Below, in pieces: positions 16,600 through 27,578 of a DNA stretch of 64,000 bases (the first letter of the stretch is position 1; the number at the start of each line of letters is the position of its first letter). The notes beneath the pieces are model-generated. The model saw only the letters and a program-made list of their open reading frames with translations, was not told where the DNA came from and searched no databases. The stretch comes from Thermohalobaculum sediminis (GTDB lineage Bacteria > Pseudomonadota > Alphaproteobacteria > Rhodobacterales > Rhodobacteraceae): positions 1 to 64,000 of the forward strand of contig NZ_JAMFKN010000007.1 of assembly GCF_023487995.1 (NCBI RefSeq). Reading direction: 5' to 3'. The translations under genes and the position numbers were made by a program.

Positions 16600-17306
16600 C
16601 CGGACCGCGCCGGATCCATGACGTCGAGGGGCTCAATGCCCGGCTGCAGGCGGTCACGCAGCGCGTCCGCGTCGACCTGCGCTACCTGCACGACGACCGC
16701 AGCCGCGAGCATGTCGCCCGCTCGGTGCAAGGGATGTCGCGCGTGCTCGACCTCGGCGGCGGGATGCGGGGCGCGCTGGCGGGCTTCGGCGGCGAGGTCG
16801 AGACGCTCGACCTCAACGACATCGACGCCGCGTCCGAGAACCTGTCCCGGCCCGACATCCTCGGCGACGTCTGCTCGCCCTTCCCGGGCTGGATGGCCGG
16901 GCGCTACGACGCGGTGATCGCCCTCGCGCTCCTCGAGCATGTTTACGACCCGGCCGCCGCGGTCGCGAATTTCCGCACGAGCCTGCGCCCCGGCGGGCGG
17001 CTGTTCCTGTACGTGCCGTGGATGTGGCGCTACCACGCGCCCAAGGACCTCGTGTTCCAGGACTACCAGCGGCTCAGCCGGGATGGCATGGCCTACCTGC
17101 TGCGCGACTTCGACGAGGTCACGCTCTACCCGATCCGGGGGAAGTACTCGGCCATCCTCAACATGCTGAAGTTCTGGAAGCCGGTGATCGAGCGGCGTTT
17201 TGGCGGGCGGATCAACCGGCTCCTCGACGCGCGCGTCTCGGACTGGCGCAACACGGTGCAGGCCTCGGGCTATTTCGCCGAAGCCGTGCGGCCGGACGCT
17301 GCGTGA
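16596..17306 (+). CDS. Class I SAM-dependent methyltransferase
   Basis: A 236-residue methyltransferase. Motif I is VLDLGGGMRGALAGF (LDLGGG at 51-56), with the acidic end of strand 2 in ETLDLND and the post-motif II region YDAVIALALLEHV. It closes the glycan operon with an ATGA overlap and may methylate the sugar chain or its lipid end (inference from context). A 9-bp hairpin at its stop codon marks the end of the transcription unit. Confidence 0.8.
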   Translation: MTGPRRIHDVEGLNARLQAVTQRVRVDLRYLHDDRSREHVARSVQGMSRVLDLGGGMRGALAGFGGEVETLDLNDIDAASENLSRPDILGDVCSPFPGWMAGRYDAVIALALLEHVYDPAAAVANFRTSLRPGGRLFLYVPWMWRYHAPKDLVFQDYQRLSRDGMAYLLRDFDEVTLYPIRGKYSAILNMLKFWKPVIERRFGGRINRLLDARVSDWRNTVQASGYFAEAVRPDAA

Positions 17307-17325
17307 AAGGGCCAAGCTTTCACGC
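17301..17325 (+). terminator. Hairpin ending the glycan operon
   Basis: GCGTGAAAG (17301-17309) pairs with CTTTCACGC (17317-17325) over 7 bases, and the stem includes the methyltransferase stop codon. No U-run follows. Confidence 0.5.
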
Positions 17326-17373
17326 GTGAGCGCCATGTCGGGCGATTGACGGGATCAGGCATTGAGACACCCC

Positions 17374-17394
17374 CCGTGCGCGGATCGCGCACGG
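17374..17394. terminator. Second hairpin between convergent genes
   Basis: CCGTGCGCG (17374-17382) and CGCGCACGG (17386-17394) form a perfect 9-bp stem with a 3-base loop, between the ends of the glycan operon and the HD-protein gene. It could block read-through in either direction. Confidence 0.45.
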
Positions 17395-17479
17395 CCGTGG
17401 CGCGCGCGCCACGGAGAGGCGCGGCCCCCTCGATGGGGGGCGCGGCTCTGCCCCGGGCGTGCAGGCCGGGCGGTACGCC

Positions 17480-18091
17480 TCAGGCGGGCGGCGGAAGGCC
17501 GCGCGCGACGCCGGGCTGGGTGATCGCGGGATCCCATGCCTTGCGGGCGAAAACCGCGCGGACCTCGGCCTCGAAGCTCTCCAGCGGGTCCGACCGATAG
17601 GCGGGGTCGAAACTCGACTGGTCCCAGCGCTCGCAGAAATCGACGCAGGCGCGGTAATGCGGGCTGCCCGCGTATTTCTGCCGCAACTCGCGATCCCAGC
17701 CATAGTGATGCGCGTAGTAATACATCTGGAAGATGCCGTGATGCTCGACCACCCAGGTCACCTCCTCGCGCAGGAAGGGGCGCAGGATCTCGGCGGCGAA
17801 GCGGTCATGGTTCTGCGGCGCCAGCCCGTCGCCGATGTCGTGCAGGAGCGCCGCCACCACCCAGTCGATATCCGCGCCGTCGCGCCGCGCCCTAGTCGCC
17901 GCCTGCAGCCCATGTTCCAGCCGGGTGATGCGGTAGCCGGGCGGCGTCTCCTCGCCCTGCCGCGCAAGCTCGCGCAGCAGCCGATCGGCGGTGCCCGCGA
18001 GATGCGGCGCCTCGAGCTCGTGCAACAGCTCGTACTCCTCGCGGGTGCCGTCCTTCATCTGCGTGAAGGACACCCGGCGCTGATCGGTCAT
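17480..18091 (-). CDS. HD-domain protein, possible diiron oxygenase or phosphohydrolase
   Basis: A 203-residue cytoplasmic protein. The HD signature is LLHDIGDG (His84-Asp85), with His60 (RLEHGLQ) before it and His117-His118 (VEHHGIF) and Asp157 (ERWDQSS) after. This H...HD...H...D order and the E-H at 59-60 resemble the diiron HD oxygenases of the PhnZ/TmpB/MIOX type as much as ordinary HD phosphohydrolases. It lies 72 bases downstream of an ABC-importer operon on the same strand and may act on the imported compound. Its substrate is unknown. Confidence 0.7.
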   Translation of the reverse strand: MTDQRRVSFTQMKDGTREEYELLHELEAPHLAGTADRLLRELARQGEETPPGYRITRLEHGLQAATRARRDGADIDWVVAALLHDIGDGLAPQNHDRFAAEILRPFLREEVTWVVEHHGIFQMYYYAHHYGWDRELRQKYAGSPHYRACVDFCERWDQSSFDPAYRSDPLESFEAEVRAVFARKAWDPAITQPGVARGLPPPA

Positions 18092-18163
18092 CCCGTCGCC
18101 CTCCGTTCACCGGGCACTTCCGCGCCCCGCCGCCGCGCGCTGCCGGAGCCCCCGGCCGCCCGC

Positions 18164-19306
18164 TCACGAATAGGGGTCGAGCGCATCCCTCAGCGCGTCG
18201 CCCACGAAGCTGAAGGCCAGCACGGCGAAGATCACCGGCGCCATCGGCGCGAGCAGCCAGGGATAGATCTCGACCGCGCTCAGGTTCAGCGCGTCGTTCA
18301 GCATCATGCCCCAGCTCACCGCCGGCGGGCGCAGGCCGAGGCCGAGGAACGACAGCGCCGTCTCGCCCAGGATCATCGCCGGGATCGACAGCGAGGCCGA
18401 GGCGATCAGGTGGCTCATGAAGTTCGGCATCATGTGCCGCCAGATGATGCGCGAGGGCCTTGCCCCCATAAGCTCGGCCGCTCGCACGTAATCCTCCTCG
18501 CGCAGCGCGAGGAACTTCGAGCGCACCGCGCGCGCAAGCCCCGGCCAGTCGAGCAGCCCGAGGATCACCGAGATCATCACGAAAACCGAGACCGGCCCCC
18601 AGTTCACCGGCACCGCCGCTGAGAGCGCGAGCCAGATCGGGAGTTCCGGCAGGCTGCGGAAGATCTCGATCGCGCGGCTGACGATCGAGTCGCACCAGCC
18701 GCCGAAATAGCCCGCGAGCCCGCCAAGGATCAGCCCGATGGCAAAGCTGACCGCGACGCCGATCAGCCCCACCGTCATCGACAGGCGCGCACCGTGGATC
18801 ATGCGGCTGAACATGTCGCGCCCCAGCCGGTCCGAGCCGAACAGGAACAGCTCTCCCTCCTCGGGCGGGCAGAGGATGCGGAAGCGTCCCTCGATGAAGC
18901 CGAACAGGTGATAGGTCTCGCCGCAGACAGTCAGCACCGGCACGGGCAGCGGGCGAGTGGTGTCGGTCACCCGTTTCACGAGGCCCGTGTCCATGTCGTA
19001 GACCGTCGCCGTCGCATAGGTGTGGAGCCCGACGAAGGCCCCCTCGTGGAACAGGTAGAGCGCCTGCGGCGGCGCGTAGATGTTGTCCTCGTCGAAGTCG
19101 TTCGGGTTGTAGGGCGCGAGAACCTCGACGAAGGGCAGCAGCGCGTATCCCAGCGCGAGGATGATCAGGCACACGACCCCCAGCCGGTGGCGCCGGAAGC
19201 GGCGCCAGACCAGCACCCGCGTCGGCGCGTCGAGATCGGCGCGGTCCAGCGCCTGGCGGTCGGCCTCGGCGTCGTGGCTGCGGTCGGGGGCGACGTAGTG
19301 ATCCAT
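18164..19306 (-). CDS. Peptide-type ABC transporter permease (OppC/YejE-like)
   Basis: A 380-residue inner-membrane permease. The cytoplasmic N-terminus leads into the first helix (LGVVCLIILALGYALLPFV). A long periplasmic insert of about 100 residues follows, then the BPD_transp_1 domain with LFGSDRLGRDMFSRMIHGAR. The EAA loop is EEDYVRAAELMGARPSRIIW. The long insert between the first two helices is a YejE-like feature. It starts one base after the stop of the partner permease, so the two are coupled. Confidence 0.88.
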   Translation of the reverse strand: MDHYVAPDRSHDAEADRQALDRADLDAPTRVLVWRRFRRHRLGVVCLIILALGYALLPFVEVLAPYNPNDFDEDNIYAPPQALYLFHEGAFVGLHTYATATVYDMDTGLVKRVTDTTRPLPVPVLTVCGETYHLFGFIEGRFRILCPPEEGELFLFGSDRLGRDMFSRMIHGARLSMTVGLIGVAVSFAIGLILGGLAGYFGGWCDSIVSRAIEIFRSLPELPIWLALSAAVPVNWGPVSVFVMISVILGLLDWPGLARAVRSKFLALREEDYVRAAELMGARPSRIIWRHMMPNFMSHLIASASLSIPAMILGETALSFLGLGLRPPAVSWGMMLNDALNLSAVEIYPWLLAPMAPVIFAVLAFSFVGDALRDALDPYS

Positions 19307-19307
19307 C

Positions 19308-20333
19308 TCAGGCCCCCTCGCGCCCGGCGAGGCGGATGCGCGGGTCGAGCACCGCGAGAAGGATGTCCGAGATCAGCATCCCCAGCAGCGTCAGCCCCGA
19401 GACGAACAGCAGCACGAAGCCCGACATGAAGATGTCCTGGCTGCGCAGGCTCTGCAGCAGGATCGGCCCCAGCGTCGGAAGGCTCATCACCACCGAGATC
19501 ATCACCGAGCCCGAGACGAGCTGCGGCGCGAGGTTGCCGATATCGGCGACGAAGGGATTGAGCGCCATGCGCAGGGGATAGCGCACCACCCGCGTGACCG
19601 GGGGCACGCCCTTGGCCTTGGCGGTCTCGACATAGGGCTTGTTCAGCTCGTCCATCAGGTTTGCGCGAAGCCGGCGCATGACCGCCGCCGCCGCCGAGGT
19701 GCCGATCACGATGGTCGGCACGATCAGGTGCGTGAGGATCGAGACGAACTTGCCCCAGCTCATCGGCTCGCCCTCGTATTCGCGCGCCATCAGCCCGCCG
19801 ATGGGGATGTCGAAATGGCGCGCACCGTAGAAAAGCATGATGAGCGCGAGCAGGAAGTTGGGCGTCGCAAGGCCGATATAGCCGACCAGCGAGGCGAGGT
19901 AGTCGATCCAGGTGTTCGCCCGCACGGCGGCGATGGTCCCAAGCGGCAGGGCCACCAGGTAGACGAACATCAGCGCCGCGAGGTTGACGATCACGGTGAG
20001 CCCCGCCGTCTCGCCCACCACCTCGGCGACCGGGCGGCCAAGCTCGAAGGACCAGCCCAGGTTGCCTTGCAGGAGGCCGTTGAAGCCGTTCGGGCCGGGG
20101 GCGAAGCCGACCCAGATCAGGTACTGCTCCCACAGCGGGCGGTCGAGCGAGTGCTCGCGGATCAGGGCGGCGGCGCGCTCGATCCCGGCGGCCTCGCCCG
20201 AGCTGCGCATCTCGGCGATCTGGTTGGTGACATAGTTGCCGGGCGGCAGGTTGATGATGATGAACACCAACGCCGATATCGCCACCAGCGTCAGCAGCAT
20301 CGTGACGGTCCGGCGCAGCAGGAAACGCATCAT
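19308..20333 (-). CDS. Peptide-type ABC transporter permease (OppB-like)
   Basis: A 341-residue inner-membrane permease with six predicted helices, starting with FLLRRTVTMLLTLVAISALV. The EAA-type loop is VETAKAKGVPPVTRVVRYPL, as in DppB/OppB proteins. The start overlaps the binding-protein stop by 4 bases. It forms the channel together with the OppC-like subunit encoded next. Confidence 0.9.
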   Translation of the reverse strand: MMRFLLRRTVTMLLTLVAISALVFIIINLPPGNYVTNQIAEMRSSGEAAGIERAAALIREHSLDRPLWEQYLIWVGFAPGPNGFNGLLQGNLGWSFELGRPVAEVVGETAGLTVIVNLAALMFVYLVALPLGTIAAVRANTWIDYLASLVGYIGLATPNFLLALIMLFYGARHFDIPIGGLMAREYEGEPMSWGKFVSILTHLIVPTIVIGTSAAAAVMRRLRANLMDELNKPYVETAKAKGVPPVTRVVRYPLRMALNPFVADIGNLAPQLVSGSVMISVVMSLPTLGPILLQSLRSQDIFMSGFVLLFVSGLTLLGMLISDILLAVLDPRIRLAGREGA

Positions 20334-22299
20334 GGGCGGGTGCCCTGCGCGAGGCTGCCCTCGTCATGCGCGTCGAACCAGAACTCGTCCATCCGGTGGA
20401 TACCGAGTTGCGCGCCGGGGTCCCAGGCATAGAGCGCATCGTGCGGCACGTTGCGCAGGCGCCGGTCGGCCACCACCGGCAGCGGCGCGCGCGAGATGAT
20501 GCCGATGCAGAACACCTGGTCGGCGTGGATCTCCAGCATCTCGCGCCACGCGGCCGAGCGGGTGTCGTCGTCGGTCGCGGTCGACCATTTCTCGAACAGC
20601 TCGAGCAGGCGCATCGCCTCGGGCAGATCGACCGGCTCGCCCGCCGCGCCCTTGGTCTGGAAATACTGCCCCCATTTCGGCCAGGTGAAGTTGGCCTGGT
20701 CGACCGGTGCAAGCTCGAAGGGCGGCGCGTCGGGCGTGGGCACGCCGTTGTTCCAGCCGTACCAGGCGACCATCATGCTGAGCCCCGCATAGGCGCGGTT
20801 GCGCAGGATGTCGCGGTCCAGCGCCTTGACCAGCAGGCGGATGCCGGCGCGCTTCCAGGTCTCGGCGACGATCTGCAGCGCGTCGGTCTCCTCGCGCCGC
20901 TCGCCCGCGGTCTCGATCACGATCTCCATCGGGCGCCCGTCGGGCAGCAGGCGGATGCCGGCGGAGTTGCGCGCGTCGAGCCCCATCTCGTCGAGCAGAC
21001 GGTTCGCCTCGTCGAGGTCGAAATCCGCCCATGCCTGGGCGAGGACGGGATCGAAGAAGGGGCTTTCCTCGAGCGCGGCCAGCGCGCGCTCCTCGGCGAG
21101 ACCGAAATAGAGCACCTTGTTGATCGCCTTGCGGCTGATCGCGAGGCTGATCGCCCGGCGGAAGCGCACGTCGCGGAACACCGCGCGCCAGACCGGGTCG
21201 GCATAGGTGAGATTCGGGTAGATCGCCACCTCGGACGCGGTGCCCGAGCGCCACAGGTGGGTGACGTAGCCGCCAGCCGCCTCGTTCTTCTTCAGCACCG
21301 GCGCGTCCGAGAAGCCCAGCGAGCGGACCTGGAGGTCGGCCTCGCCCAGCGTTGCCTTTGCCGGGATCAGGCCGCCCGCCGCGACCTCGAGCTCGATCGA
21401 GTCGAGATAGGGAAGCTGGCGGCCATTCGTGTCGACCCGGTGATAGTAGGGATTGCGTGCGAGCACGTAGCGCTGGTTGTTCCGGTCGCTCGAATTTACC
21501 CAGGGCTGCAGGACCGGAAGCTCCGGGTTGTCGAAGTTGTAGAGGTCGTCCATCCGGTTGTGGAGCTGCGCCCAGTTGCGCGCCTTGGATTCAGCGACCA
21601 GCGCCCCGAGTGCGGCGGGATCGGCGTAGGCCGCGTGGAACTGCTTCACGTAATGCGCCGGGCGGTAGATGTAGAGCGGCCGCGCCTGCGCCAGCGCGGG
21701 CAGCAGGCGCGGGTTGGGCGCGGGCCAGGTGAAGCGGATGCGCGTCTCGTCCAGCACCTCGACCACCGGCGGCTCGCCGCCCACCAGCATCTCGACCGGC
21801 GGGCCGGCGGGGCTGAGCTCGGGGTTGAGGGCCACGTCCTCCCACCAGTAGCGGAAATCCTCGGTGGTGAAGGGATGGCCGTCGGACCAGCGGTGGCCGG
21901 GGCGCAGGACCAGCGTGTAGCTGCGCCCGTCCTCGCCGATCTCGACCGCCTTCAGGATGTCCGGCTCGAGCTCGTAGCGCTCGTTGTAGCCCACCAGCCG
22001 CGCGTAGCCCCAGGCCGCCATGTAGCGCACATCCTTGGCGCGGGTCACGAACATGCGGATCATGCCGCCATGCACGCCCGGCTTGCGGTCCTTGGCGGCG
22101 AGGTCCACGACCTTGGGCTCGGCCGGCAGGCGCGAGGCGACCGGCGGCAGCGCGCCCTCCGCCACCGGCTCGGCGAAATCGGGGGTCTCGATCGCGGCGC
22201 GGGCCGGCGGGGTCGAGACCGCGAGCAGGCAGGCCAGCGCAAGCGACGCCAGCACGGGCCAAAGCGTCCGAATTCGATGCAGCATCGTCGGCTCCACGC

Positions 22300-22303
<4 letters not shown>
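20330..22303 (-). CDS. ABC transporter substrate-binding protein (SBP family 5)
   Basis: A 657-residue periplasmic solute-binding protein. It has a signal peptide (hydrophobic PVLASLALACLLAVS, cleavage after about PARAA). SBP_bac_5 features are YTLVLRPGHRWSDGHPFTTE and a middle PYLDSIELEV segment, followed by RFRRAISLAISRKAIN. It is longer than typical OppA/DppA proteins (about 530-560 residues), as in the Yej-like binding-protein group. The start at 22303 overlaps the ATPase stop by 4 bases. The ligand is not predictable; peptides, opines or sugars are all known for this fold. Confidence 0.88.
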
Positions 22304-24081
<1,778 letters not shown>

Positions 24082-24242
24082 GACGCTCCCCACGCTCGAT
24101 GTGCCGATTGTGCAGGCGGCGACAAGCAAGGCAAGCCCGTTTCTGGGCAGGAAGCACGGGCGCAGCATTGTTGCGCCTGCGAAGGCCGCTGCCCCGTGCA
24201 GCGCGTATCACGGCGCTTTTCAAGCGGCCGAGGACCGCGCTA

Positions 24243-24261
24243 TGGTCAACCCGCCTGACCA
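24243..24261. promoter_or_regulatory. Candidate GntR/FadR-type operator
   Basis: TGGTCA (24243-24248) and TGACCA (24256-24261) form a perfect inverted repeat with a 7-base spacer. It sits 16 bases before the GntR gene start, in the spacer between that gene and the ABC operon. FadR-family regulators often bind TGGT...ACCA dyads, usually with a shorter spacer, so this is a candidate only. Confidence 0.35.
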
Positions 24262-24277
24262 CAGGGAGCCTTCCGGA

Positions 24278-25087
24278 ATGCCATTCCGTCCGATCTCGTC
24301 CGACCGCATCTCGTCGGCGATCGTGCGCCAGATCGAGGAACTGGTTCTGCAGGGAGTGCTGCGCCCCGGCGACCGGCTGCCGGCCGAGCGCGAGCTGGCC
24401 GAGCAGCTCGACGTCTCGCGTCCCACCCTGCGCGAGGCGCTGGCCGAGCTGGACGAGCGCGGCCTGGTGGTGGCGCGACCGGGCGGGGGCACCTTCATCG
24501 CCGACGTTCTGGGCTCGGCCTTCGCGCCGCCGCTGATCGAGCTGTTCGCCACGCACGACACGGCGCTGTTCGACTACATCGCCTTCCGCCGCGACCTCGA
24601 GGGGCTGGCAGCCGAGCGCGCGGCGGTCAACGCGACCGAGGCCGATCTTGCCACCATCGCGTCGGTGTTCGCGCGGATGGAGGAGGCCGCTGGCAAGCGC
24701 AGCCCCGACGAGGCGGCGGCGCTCGATGCCGAGTTCCACATGTCGGTGGTCGAGGCCGCGCACAACGTGGTCATGCTGCACATGATGCGCTCGCTCTATT
24801 CGCTTCTGGTGCAGGGCGTGTTCTACAACCGCAACATCGTCTATGGCGTGCGCAAGGGGCGCGACATGCTGCTGGAGCAGCACTGCGCCATCCGCGACGC
24901 GGTGCTGGCGCGCAACCCGCGCGCGGCGCGCCGGGCGGTCGAGGAGCACATGGACTATGTCGCCGCCGCCCTGCGCGAGGCCGACCGGATGCGCACGCGC
25001 GAGGAGATCGCGGCACTGAGGAACCGTCACGAGCAGATGCGCGCCGCGAAGCCCCGCAAGGCCCGGCAGAACGGCAACGGGGCCTGA
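24278..25087 (+). CDS. FadR-family GntR transcriptional regulator
   Basis: A 269-residue regulator. The winged helix-turn-helix is at the N-terminus (GVLRPGDRLPAERELAEQL, then VSRPTLREALAELDERGLV). An all-helical FCD ligand-binding domain follows, with metal-site residues in the usual order: D/H in ALDAEFHMSVVEAAHN, a later His in LLEQHCAIRDA, and the last in VEEHMDYV. The length and layout fit the PdhR/LldR group. It is divergent from the importer operon and is the likely local regulator (inference). The start at 24278 opens the conserved domain. Confidence 0.88.
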   Translation: MPFRPISSDRISSAIVRQIEELVLQGVLRPGDRLPAERELAEQLDVSRPTLREALAELDERGLVVARPGGGTFIADVLGSAFAPPLIELFATHDTALFDYIAFRRDLEGLAAERAAVNATEADLATIASVFARMEEAAGKRSPDEAAALDAEFHMSVVEAAHNVVMLHMMRSLYSLLVQGVFYNRNIVYGVRKGRDMLLEQHCAIRDAVLARNPRAARRAVEEHMDYVAAALREADRMRTREEIAALRNRHEQMRAAKPRKARQNGNGA

Positions 25088-25245
25088 ACCTCGACACGCC
25101 TTCGCGCCGCGGCGGACCCGCGCGACGGAACCCGCCCCCTGTCATCGTTGTTTTTACAGAGAGCCTGCGCCTCGCTGCCCATGGAGCAACGGTCGCGGGG
25201 ATAGCTCGGCATCAGGCCGGGACGCGAACACGATGGAGGCACGTC

Positions 25246-25494
25246 ATGAGGCACAATCAGGCGGTTCCACTCCTTGCGCTCGCCCTTGTCGCGGGCCTTG
25301 CGGCCTGCGGCGAGACCCGGACCGAGCGCGGCCTGACCGGCGGCGCGATCGGCGCCGGCGCTGGCGCGGTCGGCGGCGCGCTGGTCGGCGGAAGCCCCGC
25401 CGGCGGCGCGCTGATCGGCGGCGCCGTGGGCGCTGCGACGGGCGCTCTGACCGACCCGGACGACATCAACCTGGGCAGGCCCTTCTGGGAGTGA
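25246..25494 (+). CDS. Small glycine-zipper lipoprotein
   Basis: An 82-residue protein. The N-terminal signal ends in a lipobox GLAACG (Cys21), so it is probably lipid-anchored. The mature part is a run of GxxxG/GxxxA repeats (ERGLTGGAIGAGAGAVGGA and continuing), a glycine-zipper as in many outer-membrane or osmotically induced lipoproteins. GGAGG stands 7 bases before the ATG. It is a lone gene and I cannot assign a more specific role. Confidence 0.8.
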   Translation: MRHNQAVPLLALALVAGLAACGETRTERGLTGGAIGAGAGAVGGALVGGSPAGGALIGGAVGAATGALTDPDDINLGRPFWE

Positions 25495-25515
25495 GGCCGG
25501 ACCGCAAGAGCCCGC

Positions 25516-25914
25516 TCAGGGCCGGGCGAGGGCGGCGAGCGCCGCCATCGCCTCGGCCCGGCGCTCCCAAGGCACGAAAACATGGTCGTGGTGGAAGGCC
25601 GCGACCATGTTGGCGCTGATGCCGCGCGCCGCGAGCTCGGCGGCGACGGCCGCCGTGAGGCCCACGGCCTCGAGCGCGGAGTGCACGCACAGCGTGATCC
25701 GCGCCCAGCCGGGGCGATGGGCCAGCCCGGCCGCGGCAAGCGCCGGGGCCGGCGCGATCAGCGTGGTCCCCTCGGACTCGGCGAAGGTCCCAAGCGGCAC
25801 GACGCCGGGCGGCGGGGGTGTGCCGGGCGCAAGCGTCGCGAAGCCGTATTCCACCGGGTCGAGCGCGGGCGCGAGGCTCCGCAGCAGCACCGCGAGGTTG
25901 CGCTCACCGCTCAT
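25516..25914 (-). CDS. ACT-domain protein
   Basis: A 132-residue cytoplasmic protein. The second half (about 68-130; WARITLCVHSALEAVGLTAA and FHHDHVFVPWERRAEAMAAL) matches ACT-like domains that bind small ligands such as amino acids. The first half resembles the DUF2241/ACT_7 type, with a GTFAESEGTTLIA segment. It starts 3 bases past the soeC stop and is probably the last gene of the soe operon, though its link to sulfite oxidation is unknown. Confidence 0.75.
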   Translation of the reverse strand: MSGERNLAVLLRSLAPALDPVEYGFATLAPGTPPPPGVVPLGTFAESEGTTLIAPAPALAAAGLAHRPGWARITLCVHSALEAVGLTAAVAAELAARGISANMVAAFHHDHVFVPWERRAEAMAALAALARP

Positions 25915-25917
25915 GGT

Positions 25918-26829
25918 TCAGCGCATTCCGTAATAGAATGCCTGCACATGCTCCGCCTCGGCGAAGAACAGCCACCTCAGCGCCATCACGCCCGCGACAT
26001 GCGAGACGAGCGCGGGCACCATCAGCCATCCGCCGAGAAGCGGCGCGAGGAGCGTTAAGGCAAGCGGCACGAGAAATCCCGCGACCGCGCCGATCAGCCG
26101 AAGCTGGTAGGCCCGCCTGCGGCCCACCCTGTAGGCCATCTCGTCGAGCAGGTAGTTCGACCCCGTGTGCGGCGGCTCGAACAGGCGCACCCGGCCAAGC
26201 CGTCCGAGACCGGTCGCGGTGCCGATGTCGGAGCCGGTCGAGCGGCGACCGGCGCCCGCGGCCTCGGTCTGCCACCAGACCGCGACGCCCGCCGTGAGCG
26301 CGAGCGCGAGCAGCACCCGGCCCGCCGAGACGTCGGCCCCACCCAGCGCCGACGCCGCCTCGACGCCCATGAGACCGCCCGCCCCGGCGAAGGCGAGGAA
26401 CGTCTGCGGCGTGGGCGTGAGGCTCCAGCGCGGCACGGTGCGAAGCTGCGCGTAGATCATGGCCGTGGCGTAGACGGTCGCGAGCGCAAGGCCCGCGGCG
26501 ATCCAGCCAACCGGCCAGAACCGCACGCCCCCCAGGGTCCAGCCAGCGGCATACATGCCGAAGGTGCCGAGTGCCGCGACCATAAGGCAGGCCTCGCGCG
26601 ACAGCCAGGACGAGCGCCACTGGCTGAACGCGCGCCATGCCCGGTCGGGCCGGGCGAGATGCCCCGCCGATGCGGCGCCACCGCCCGCTGCGAAACCCAG
26701 CGCCAGGACGGCGATCCACCACCGCGCCGCCCCGTGGTCGGGCCCGAGCCCCAGCCCCGCCCAGAACACCATCCCGAGGCCAAGCCCCGAGAGCACCGTG
26801 AAGACGATGATCGACGGCGCGGGATGCAT
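25918..26829 (-). CDS. soeC: Sulfite dehydrogenase membrane anchor (DmsC-like)
   Basis: A 303-residue inner-membrane protein of the DmsC family with about eight hydrophobic helices (for example IIVFTVLSGLGLGMVFWAGL near the N-terminus). It should anchor the SoeAB catalytic pair to the cytoplasmic face and pass electrons to quinone. The ATG overlaps the soeB stop by one base (TGATG). The assignment to Soe rather than a DMSO reductase rests on the partner SoeA lacking a Tat signal. Confidence 0.85.
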   Translation of the reverse strand: MHPAPSIIVFTVLSGLGLGMVFWAGLGLGPDHGAARWWIAVLALGFAAGGGAASAGHLARPDRAWRAFSQWRSSWLSREACLMVAALGTFGMYAAGWTLGGVRFWPVGWIAAGLALATVYATAMIYAQLRTVPRWSLTPTPQTFLAFAGAGGLMGVEAASALGGADVSAGRVLLALALTAGVAVWWQTEAAGAGRRSTGSDIGTATGLGRLGRVRLFEPPHTGSNYLLDEMAYRVGRRRAYQLRLIGAVAGFLVPLALTLLAPLLGGWLMVPALVSHVAGVMALRWLFFAEAEHVQAFYYGMR

Positions 26830-27578
26830 CAGCCCAAGCGCTCCAGCGCGCGGTCGAGCCAGCCGAGGAAGCCCGTGGCCTCGGGTTCCGCCAGTCGCGC
26901 AAGCTGCACGGTCTGGGGCGCCGTGGCGTGGCGGTCTCGGATGCGCGGCGGCAGGTACTTGTTGACGGGCTTCGTGCCCTGCTCGGCCATAAGGTCCATG
27001 CCGCCGCGGGCGCGCACCATGTCGCTCACCGCAGAGCCGGGGTCCGACAGGTCGCCGAAATGCCGCGCGCCGGCGGGGCAGGAACGGACGCAGGCGGGCA
27101 GGCGGTCCTCCTCGGGGATGTTGTCGTTGTAGATGCGATCGACGCAGAGGGTGCATTTCTTCATCACCCCCTCGGCGCGGTCCAGTTCGCGCGCGCCATA
27201 GGGGCAGGCCCAGGCGCAGAGACCGCAGCCCATGCAGTGGTCCTCGTTCACCAGCACGATGCCGTCCTCGACGCGCTTGTAGCTGGCGCCGGTGGGGCAG
27301 ACGGTGACGCAGGGCGCGTCCTCGCAGTGCAGGCAGGACTTGGGGAAATGCACGATCTGGGCGGGCGCGTCCTCGGGCTCGATCTCGAAGCTGTGGATGC
27401 GGTTCAGCCATGTCCCGGACGGGTCGGCACCGTAGGGATGCTGGTCGCTGAGCGGCGCGCCATAGCCTTGCGTGTTCCACTCCTTGCAACTCACCGCGCA
27501 GGCGTGGCAGCCGACGCAGATGTCGAGGTCGATGACGAGGCCCATGCGGCGCTCGACACGATCCGGCAGTGTTGTCAT
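26829..27578 (-). CDS. soeB: Sulfite dehydrogenase iron-sulfur subunit
   Basis: A 249-residue DmsB/PsrB-type protein that relays electrons from the molybdenum subunit to the membrane anchor. Sixteen cysteines form four cubane sites: C21/24/27/31, C82/85/90/94, C115/118/121/125 and C142/145/163/167. The ATG at 27578 has GGGAGGG about 6 bases upstream and overlaps the soeA stop by 4 bases. No signal peptide, in keeping with a cytoplasmic enzyme. Confidence 0.9.
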   Translation of the reverse strand: MTTLPDRVERRMGLVIDLDICVGCHACAVSCKEWNTQGYGAPLSDQHPYGADPSGTWLNRIHSFEIEPEDAPAQIVHFPKSCLHCEDAPCVTVCPTGASYKRVEDGIVLVNEDHCMGCGLCAWACPYGARELDRAEGVMKKCTLCVDRIYNDNIPEEDRLPACVRSCPAGARHFGDLSDPGSAVSDMVRARGGMDLMAEQGTKPVNKYLPPRIRDRHATAPQTVQLARLAEPEATGFLGWLDRALERLG

